The translations under genes were made by a program, and so were the position numbers. 8,938 nt of DNA from CAYVUV01 sp964455095 (GTDB lineage Bacteria > Desulfobacterota > Binatia > HRBIN30 > CADEER01): assembly GCA_964455095.1 (NCBI GenBank), contig CAYVUV010000224.1:1-8938 (forward strand), written 5' to 3'. Position 1 is the first letter of the stretch. Each line of letters opens with the position of its first letter. The notes below the pieces were generated by a model. The model was not told where the DNA came from. It saw only the letters and a program-made list of their open reading frames with translations, and did no database searches. This document shows, in pieces, positions 5,478-8,938 of the stretch.

Positions 5478-7913
5478 TCACCCGGGCGTGTTGACCAGTT
5501 CCTCGTAGGTGCGGCACGGCTGCGCCCGCAGGCCGGGGCATGGCGGCAGCGGCGTGTCGATCTCGACGCCGGGCACCAGCGGCAGGACGACGCGCGAGGG
5601 CATGTCGGCCGAGCGCGCGATGTCGATCACCGGCTCGCCCACCGCCGGCAGTGCGTCGAACTTCCACAGCGCGCGGTCGCCGCCCGGCGCCTCGATGCTG
5701 AGCCGAATGCGCGAGCCGGCGCGAAAGATATGCGCGAACGGGAAGATCTCGATGCGCGCCTGGACGAACTCCTCGAACGGCAGCGGCATCGCGTCTTCCT
5801 CGCGGTGCGTCGGCAGCGGCCGCAACACGGTCGAGCTCGCCTCGTCGAGCACACGCCGGCTGGCGCGCAGCCACCCGTTCTGGATGTAGACCTCCTGCCC
5901 GTCGGGCCGAATCTCGCTCAGCGTCACCTGCAGGTCGACATCGCTCGCCGTCGAGCGGAGCCACAGGTCGACGCTGCCGGAGCCGGCCAGCACGACGGTC
6001 TCGGACAGGGCGTCGGTGGCGTAGGCCACCGCCTTGCCGGCCTCGAGCGGCTGCCAGTTCCAGTTCGGCAGTACGTGCCACACGTTGCCGCTGGTGAAGT
6101 TGGTGCGCTGGGAGCCCGACGGGTCGTAGACGAACGAGTCGGCCCCGTCGTCCTGCGGCGCCGTCTCGAGCAGCTGCCCGTCGGCGGCGAGATACCAGGT
6201 CGTCGGCTCGAGCGACGGAATCGGCCACGCGTCGAAGGTCAGCTCCGTGCCCGGCACCGGATATCCCGGCTTCCCGCCGGCGCCGTTGTCGAGCAGGATG
6301 CGCACCTTCGGCTCGGCCTCGAACTCGGCCCGCGCCGCTTCGAACGAGGCGGCGCCGGTGAAACGGTCCGGCTCGAGCGTCAGGTCGGTCACGCCGAACA
6401 CCTGATCGCCCACGACGGCGAGGATGACGGGGGCGCTCGCGGGCAGCTGCGGAATCTTCTCCGCGACGTAGAAGCTGAGGAACTCTGCCCAGCGGGTGAA
6501 GATCGACGGGCCGAGCGGATCGGTGTGGCCGCCGTTGGTGAAGGTGAAGTGGACCTTGTCCGTGCCGGTGAAACGGTCGAGCATGTTGGCCGCGTAGCCA
6601 CCGGTCTGCTCGTCCTGCCAGGCCCCGGCCAGGAACACCGGGACGTTGATGTTGTGCACGAACGTGATCGGCGACACGACGTCGGCCACTTCCGGGTGGT
6701 AGAACTGGTTCTCGGCGATCATGGTCAGAATGTCGGGCGATTGCCCGCGCAGCTTCTGATTGTCGATGCACACCTGATCGCCCTCGTCGCGGCGCTTGGC
6801 CGACCACGACTGCCCGAACGGCTGCGCGTCGTGCTTGCGGTCTTCGGCCCAATCCTTGGCGAAGCCGTTGTTGTAGATGCCACCGGGGAACAGCGTCCCG
6901 CGGCCGGTGTCGGCGACGACCGACAGCGGCGCGATGGAGGTGAGATGCGGCGGCTGCAGCTGGGCGACGAAGAGCTGGCTGATACCCGGATACGACAGTC
7001 CGACCATGCCGACCTTGTTGCCCTGTACCCAGGACTGCGCGGCGATGACCTCGACCGCGTCGTAGCCGTCGGTCGATTGCAGTGTCTCGAAGAACTGGAA
7101 CGCGCCGCCCGAGCAGCCGGTTCCGCGCATGTTGACGCCCACGGCGGCGTACCCCAGCGCGCGGGCGATCAGGGTGCTGGGCTGCGGTGCGTCGGGGTTG
7201 GCCGGATCGTATCCCGAGTACTCGACCACCGTCGGGTAGGGCCCGCTGGCTGGCGGGCCGGGCAGATAGACGCTGATGGCCAACAGCGTTCCGTCGCGCG
7301 TCTCGAGGTATTGGTAACCCGGCTCGAGCACCTGCTGTTGGTAGAACGACGCGTCGGGCGGATCGTCCGCCGCCGTGACTGCGAGCGGCTCCGTCACCGC
7401 CAACTGACCGCCGCTCTCGCTGAGAACACGGTACCCCTCACCGACCGCCACGCCGCGGAAGATGAGCGAGCCTTCGCTGTCCGCCGTACCGGTGCCGACG
7501 ATGTACCGTTGGCCGTCGAGCAACTCGAGCTCGGTGCCGGCACCGGCGTCGAGGACGTAAACCTGCCCGACGCTGCCGCGCGCGGTGAACGAAGCCGGCA
7601 CCGCCTGCGAGATATCGCGCGGCGTCGCGGTAGCGGTCGCCGTCGGCGTGGCGGTCGGTGTCGCGGTCCCCGTCTCGGTCACCGTCGCGGTGGGCGTCGC
7701 CGTATCGGTCGCCCTCAATGAGGGCGTCGCGCTCGGCACGGCGACGGTCGCCGTCGCCGCGGGCACCGTCGCGGTGGGCGCGATGGCGGTCGCCGTCGGC
7801 GCAGCGGTCGACGAATCGTCGTCCCCGCCCCCGCATCCGGCGAGCAGCGGCAAGAGAAGCAGTGCCGCCAGCAAACCCCGGCCGCGGGCGGTGAGAGGTG
7901 AATAATGCACCAT
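5478..7913 (-). CDS. CocE/NonD (S15) family hydrolase, lipoprotein with Thr/Pro/Ala stalk
   Basis: This is an 811-residue surface hydrolase of the cocaine esterase / X-Pro dipeptidyl-peptidase type. A signal peptide with lipobox LAGC (Cys27) is followed by GGGDDD and a low-complexity Thr/Ala/Pro stalk (35-98). Residues 105-185 form a small beta domain. The alpha/beta-hydrolase core (about 196-495) has the nucleophile elbow GLSYPG with Ser307, the oxyanion-side motif NMRGTGCSGG (261-270), probable acid Asp434 (AWQDE) and probable base His463 (NGGHTDP). The C-terminal jelly-roll (PepX_C, about 565-775) includes DLWLRSTASDVDLQVTL and IRPDGQEVYIQNGWLRASR. The tail carries Cys792 and Cys800, a plausible disulfide. 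Family members cleave esters, amides or acyl-peptides; the substrate here is unknown. Cocaine esterase is about 574 residues, and the excess is the stalk plus the N-terminal beta domain. ATG 7913 has CTGGAG five bases upstream; the earlier in-frame ATG 7937 has no such site. Confidence 0.92.
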   Translation of the reverse strand: MVHYSPLTARGRGLLAALLLLPLLAGCGGGDDDSSTAAPTATAIAPTATVPAATATVAVPSATPSLRATDTATPTATVTETGTATPTATPTATATATPRDISQAVPASFTARGSVGQVYVLDAGAGTELELLDGQRYIVGTGTADSEGSLIFRGVAVGEGYRVLSESGGQLAVTEPLAVTAADDPPDASFYQQQVLEPGYQYLETRDGTLLAISVYLPGPPASGPYPTVVEYSGYDPANPDAPQPSTLIARALGYAAVGVNMRGTGCSGGAFQFFETLQSTDGYDAVEVIAAQSWVQGNKVGMVGLSYPGISQLFVAQLQPPHLTSIAPLSVVADTGRGTLFPGGIYNNGFAKDWAEDRKHDAQPFGQSWSAKRRDEGDQVCIDNQKLRGQSPDILTMIAENQFYHPEVADVVSPITFVHNINVPVFLAGAWQDEQTGGYAANMLDRFTGTDKVHFTFTNGGHTDPLGPSIFTRWAEFLSFYVAEKIPQLPASAPVILAVVGDQVFGVTDLTLEPDRFTGAASFEAARAEFEAEPKVRILLDNGAGGKPGYPVPGTELTFDAWPIPSLEPTTWYLAADGQLLETAPQDDGADSFVYDPSGSQRTNFTSGNVWHVLPNWNWQPLEAGKAVAYATDALSETVVLAGSGSVDLWLRSTASDVDLQVTLSEIRPDGQEVYIQNGWLRASRRVLDEASSTVLRPLPTHREEDAMPLPFEEFVQARIEIFPFAHIFRAGSRIRLSIEAPGGDRALWKFDALPAVGEPVIDIARSADMPSRVVLPLVPGVEIDTPLPPCPGLRAQPCRTYEELVNTPG
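7620..7811 (-). repeat. Degenerate Thr/Ala/Pro-encoding tandem repeat (lipoprotein stalk)
   Basis: This stretch encodes residues 35-98 of the hydrolase, a run of irregular TATPTAT-like units with no charged residues except one Arg, one Asp and one Glu. At DNA level it is a degenerate hexamer/dodecamer array built on GTCGCGGT and GTCGCCGT (plus-strand view). It is expected to act as an extended, flexible tether between the lipid anchor and the catalytic part. Confidence 0.7.
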
Positions 7914-7918
7914 GAAGT

Positions 7919-7924
7919 CTCCAG
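7919..7924 (-). promoter_or_regulatory. Shine-Dalgarno CTGGAG fixing the hydrolase start
   Basis: GGAG lies five bases before ATG 7913. This supports starting the lipoprotein at MVHYSPLTARGRG rather than at the upstream ATG 7937 or the frame start at 8108. Confidence 0.7.
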
Positions 7925-7979
7925 CGTTTGGGTACATTGCCCGGTGCGGCCCGGGCCGGTGGGAGTGAGATGAGAGTGC

Positions 7980-7996
7980 CGCCGCAACGAGCGGCG
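7980..7996 (-). terminator. Small hairpin after the 59-residue lipoprotein gene
   Basis: CGCCGC (7980-7985) pairs with GCGGCG (7991-7996) around AACGA, five bases past the stop codon. The following minus-strand sequence is CT-rich but has no U-run. It may attenuate readthrough into the hydrolase gene, or it may be chance at this GC content. Confidence 0.25.
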
Positions 7997-8001
7997 CGGC
8001 G

Positions 8002-8181
8002 TCAGGGCGCCGTGTCCGCTGCCCCGGTGGGCGAGGGAGCGTTGTCCTTGTCCGAACAGGTGAACTGGCCGTCAACCTGGCTACACGACACATCGGTGTC
8101 GCCACCACAACCGGCCATCAACACAATGAGCAGCGGCAGGACCCAGACGGCCAGCACAGCCGCTTGTCGAACGACCCTCAT
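8002..8181 (-). CDS. Small lipoprotein of unknown function (59 residues)
   Basis: A short basic start MRVVRQ leads into a hydrophobic core and lipobox MAGC (Cys25), with GG after it. The mature part is only 35 residues: GGDTDVSCSQVDGQFTCSDK, then a Pro/Ala-rich end. Cys33 and Cys42 flank a short loop and could form a disulfide in the periplasm. Gly at +2 suggests outer-membrane sorting. I do not recognise a family. ATG 8181 was chosen because the signal peptide begins there and a purine-rich A6-G9 block lies directly upstream; the frame is open to 8265, but that extension lacks leader character. It reads in the same direction as the hydrolase, 88 bases upstream of it. A 6-bp hairpin lies between them (7980-7996), so an operon is possible with partial termination. 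The gene could alternatively be a decayed remnant. Confidence 0.65.
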   Translation of the reverse strand: MRVVRQAAVLAVWVLPLLIVLMAGCGGDTDVSCSQVDGQFTCSDKDNAPSPTGAADTAP

Positions 8182-8182
8182 G

Positions 8183-8197
8183 CCCCCCCCCTTTTTT
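8183..8197 (-). promoter_or_regulatory. A6-G9 homopolymer block serving as ribosome binding site
   Basis: On the minus strand, six A are followed by nine G, then a single C and the ATG of the small lipoprotein. The A/G junction supplies the only Shine-Dalgarno-like sequence (AAGGG). Slippage in the G-run would change the spacing between this site and the start codon, so translation could vary between cells. Confidence 0.5.
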
Positions 8198-8271
8198 CGA
8201 CTGCGAATGCCTCTACCGATGTCAGACGGGCTGCCGATTTGCAATTGGACCGACCCGAGAAGCAACGCGGC

Positions 8272-8300
8272 TTGTCACCCAGAGCCGTTTGCACCAGAAT
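8272..8300 (+). promoter_or_regulatory. Candidate sigma70-type promoter for the right-edge secreted protein
   Basis: TTGTCA (8272-8277, 5 of 6 to consensus) and CAGAAT (8295-8300, 4 of 6) are separated by exactly 17 bases. The implied start near 8307 gives a leader of about 20 bases containing the Shine-Dalgarno sequence. This is the best promoter match seen in the window, but it rests on sequence alone. Confidence 0.35.
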
Positions 8301-8315
8301 CGGCGCCGGCAGCCG

Positions 8316-8323
8316 AAAGGGGG
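8316..8323 (+). promoter_or_regulatory. Shine-Dalgarno AAAGGGGG before the right-edge gene
   Basis: AAAGG begins a purine run that ends four bases before ATG 8328, with AAAGG itself seven bases away. It supports ATG 8328 as the start. Confidence 0.6.
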
Positions 8324-8327
8324 ACCT

Positions 8328-8938
8328 ATGGCAGGCATCGTTGCAGGCAACCGGTGGGGACGGATTGGCTCGTGGTCGGTTGCGGCCGGATTCTGGCTGG
8401 TCCTGGCGTCTCCCGCGCAGGCGCTCTTTCACGCCGCGCTCATCGACGAAGTGTTGAGCAGCTATGACGGGGATCCCGAAGTACAGTTCATCGAGATCCG
8501 AATGTTGGGGGCGTTGCAGAATTTCGTCTTCCACAGCGTCATCGCCGCCTTCGACGCCGATGGAAACTACATCGGTGACATTCTTGAGGTGCCAGGCAAC
8601 GTCGCCAACGCGGGCGCCAACGTCACCTGGCTGGTCGGTACGCAAGCGTTCGCGACCGCCAGCGGCCTCACCCCCGACTTCATTATGCCCGCCGGCATTC
8701 TGCCGACCGCTGGCGGCATGGTGTGCTTCGGCGGCGGCGGCGGTTTTCAGCCGCAGAACCCACCAACATGGGATCGTACCGCCTTCTCCACCTACGTCGA
8801 CTGCGTCGCCTACGGCACCTACGCCGGCCAGCCCAACGCACGCACTGGAACGCCGACGACCCTCACCGGCGACGGCCACAGCTTGCAGCGCATGACCAGC
8901 ACCTCGAACAACCTGGCCGACTTCGTCTGCGCCGAGGC
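8328..8938 (+). CDS. Partial CDS, secreted protein of unrecognised family, possibly lamin-tail-like
   Basis: The reading frame is open from ATG 8328 through the window end, giving 203 complete codons with the C-terminus missing. A signal peptide (residues 1-32) has a Trp/Val/Leu core and a cleavage site ASPAQA followed by LFHA. The mature part begins with a strand-like segment, LIDEVLSSYDGDPEVQFIEI, then FHSVIAAFDADGNYIGDI, GGMVCFGGGGG and GDGHSLQRM. A start with a residue-rich EV..(V/F)IEI strand and a late GxSLQR motif resembles lamin-tail-type beta sandwiches in secreted bacterial proteins, but this is a pattern impression, not a firm assignment. Cys133, Cys159 and Cys201 could form disulfides. 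Trp and Gly content suit an extracellular beta fold. The opposite-strand frame at 8178-8879 is a shadow: it lacks a leader, a ribosome site and family features. It is divergent from the small lipoprotein. Confidence 0.78.
   Translation, partial: MAGIVAGNRWGRIGSWSVAAGFWLVLASPAQALFHAALIDEVLSSYDGDPEVQFIEIRMLGALQNFVFHSVIAAFDADGNYIGDILEVPGNVANAGANVTWLVGTQAFATASGLTPDFIMPAGILPTAGGMVCFGGGGGFQPQNPPTWDRTAFSTYVDCVAYGTYAGQPNARTGTPTTLTGDGHSLQRMTSTSNNLADFVCAE

Larger units (their letters stand above)
8182..8327. other. Divergent intergenic region between small lipoprotein and secreted protein
   Basis: These 146 bases contain the A6-G9 block on the lipoprotein side and the candidate promoter and ribosome site on the secreted-protein side. 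The GC content falls locally (around 8191-8255) relative to the genes, as expected of a promoter region. No confident minus-strand promoter was found. Confidence 0.45.

Noticed and set aside
5314..6852. Minus-strand frame (512 codons) inside the hydrolase
   Set aside because: It is an out-of-frame Arg-rich shadow of the hydrolase running into the palindromic repeats.
5730..7721. Long plus-strand open frame (663 codons) opposite the hydrolase
   Set aside because: It is antisense to a clear CocE-type gene, rich in Arg/Val/Gly/Asp with no domain or leader. High GC at third positions opens such shadows.
7585..7905. Plus-strand frame of alternating Val-Ala-Val-Gly repeats
   Set aside because: It is the antisense reading of the Thr/Ala/Pro stalk repeat, not an elastin-like protein.
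8178..8879. Minus-strand frame (233 codons) at the right edge
   Set aside because: The opposite plus-strand frame has a signal peptide, ribosome site and protein-like composition; this one has none and would overlap the small lipoprotein leader.

Overview
The window is very GC-rich and comes from a Gram-negative-type bacterium. Three predicted lipoproteins carry LAGC or MAGC lipoboxes with Gly at +2, and two of them have low-complexity Thr/Pro/Ala stalks (TATPT-like). Such lipoproteins together with IPT and vWA domains and a 7TM-type hybrid histidine kinase fit a deltaproteobacterial-grade lineage such as Binatota/Desulfobacterota_B. That placement rests on style only, because the window holds no rRNA or phylogenetic marker.

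Layout from left to right. (1) A cut-off minus-strand gene runs off the left edge and starts with a signal-peptide-like leader. (2) A minus-strand lipoprotein with an IPT/TIG domain and a von Willebrand A domain with a complete MIDAS ends in a perfect 10-bp hairpin. (3) Divergent from it across about 210 bp is a plus-strand 7TM-PAS-HisKA-HATPase-REC hybrid kinase starting at GTG 1953. (4) After 79 bp, on the same strand, lies an NAD-type isocitrate dehydrogenase starting at ATG 4240. (5) A convergent intergenic region (5269-5477) holds small hairpins and a dyad-symmetric repeat element of about 130 bp. (6) On the minus strand is a large lipoprotein hydrolase of the CocE/NonD (X-Pro dipeptidyl-peptidase S15) family, preceded in the same direction by (7) a 59-residue lipoprotein whose leader is an A6-G9 homopolymer block. 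(8) Divergent from that is a secreted protein of unrecognised family that runs off the right edge.

Functionally, most of the window encodes cell-envelope proteins: three lipoproteins predicted to reach the outer membrane, one secreted protein, one membrane sensor kinase and one probable secreted fragment. A single central-metabolism enzyme sits among them. The kinase and the vWA lipoprotein share a divergent promoter region, which permits but does not prove co-regulation. No cognate response regulator, mobile-element gene, RNA gene or CRISPR array is visible. The most notable non-coding signals are the palindromic element at 5315-5444 and the homopolymer tract in the leader of the small lipoprotein.
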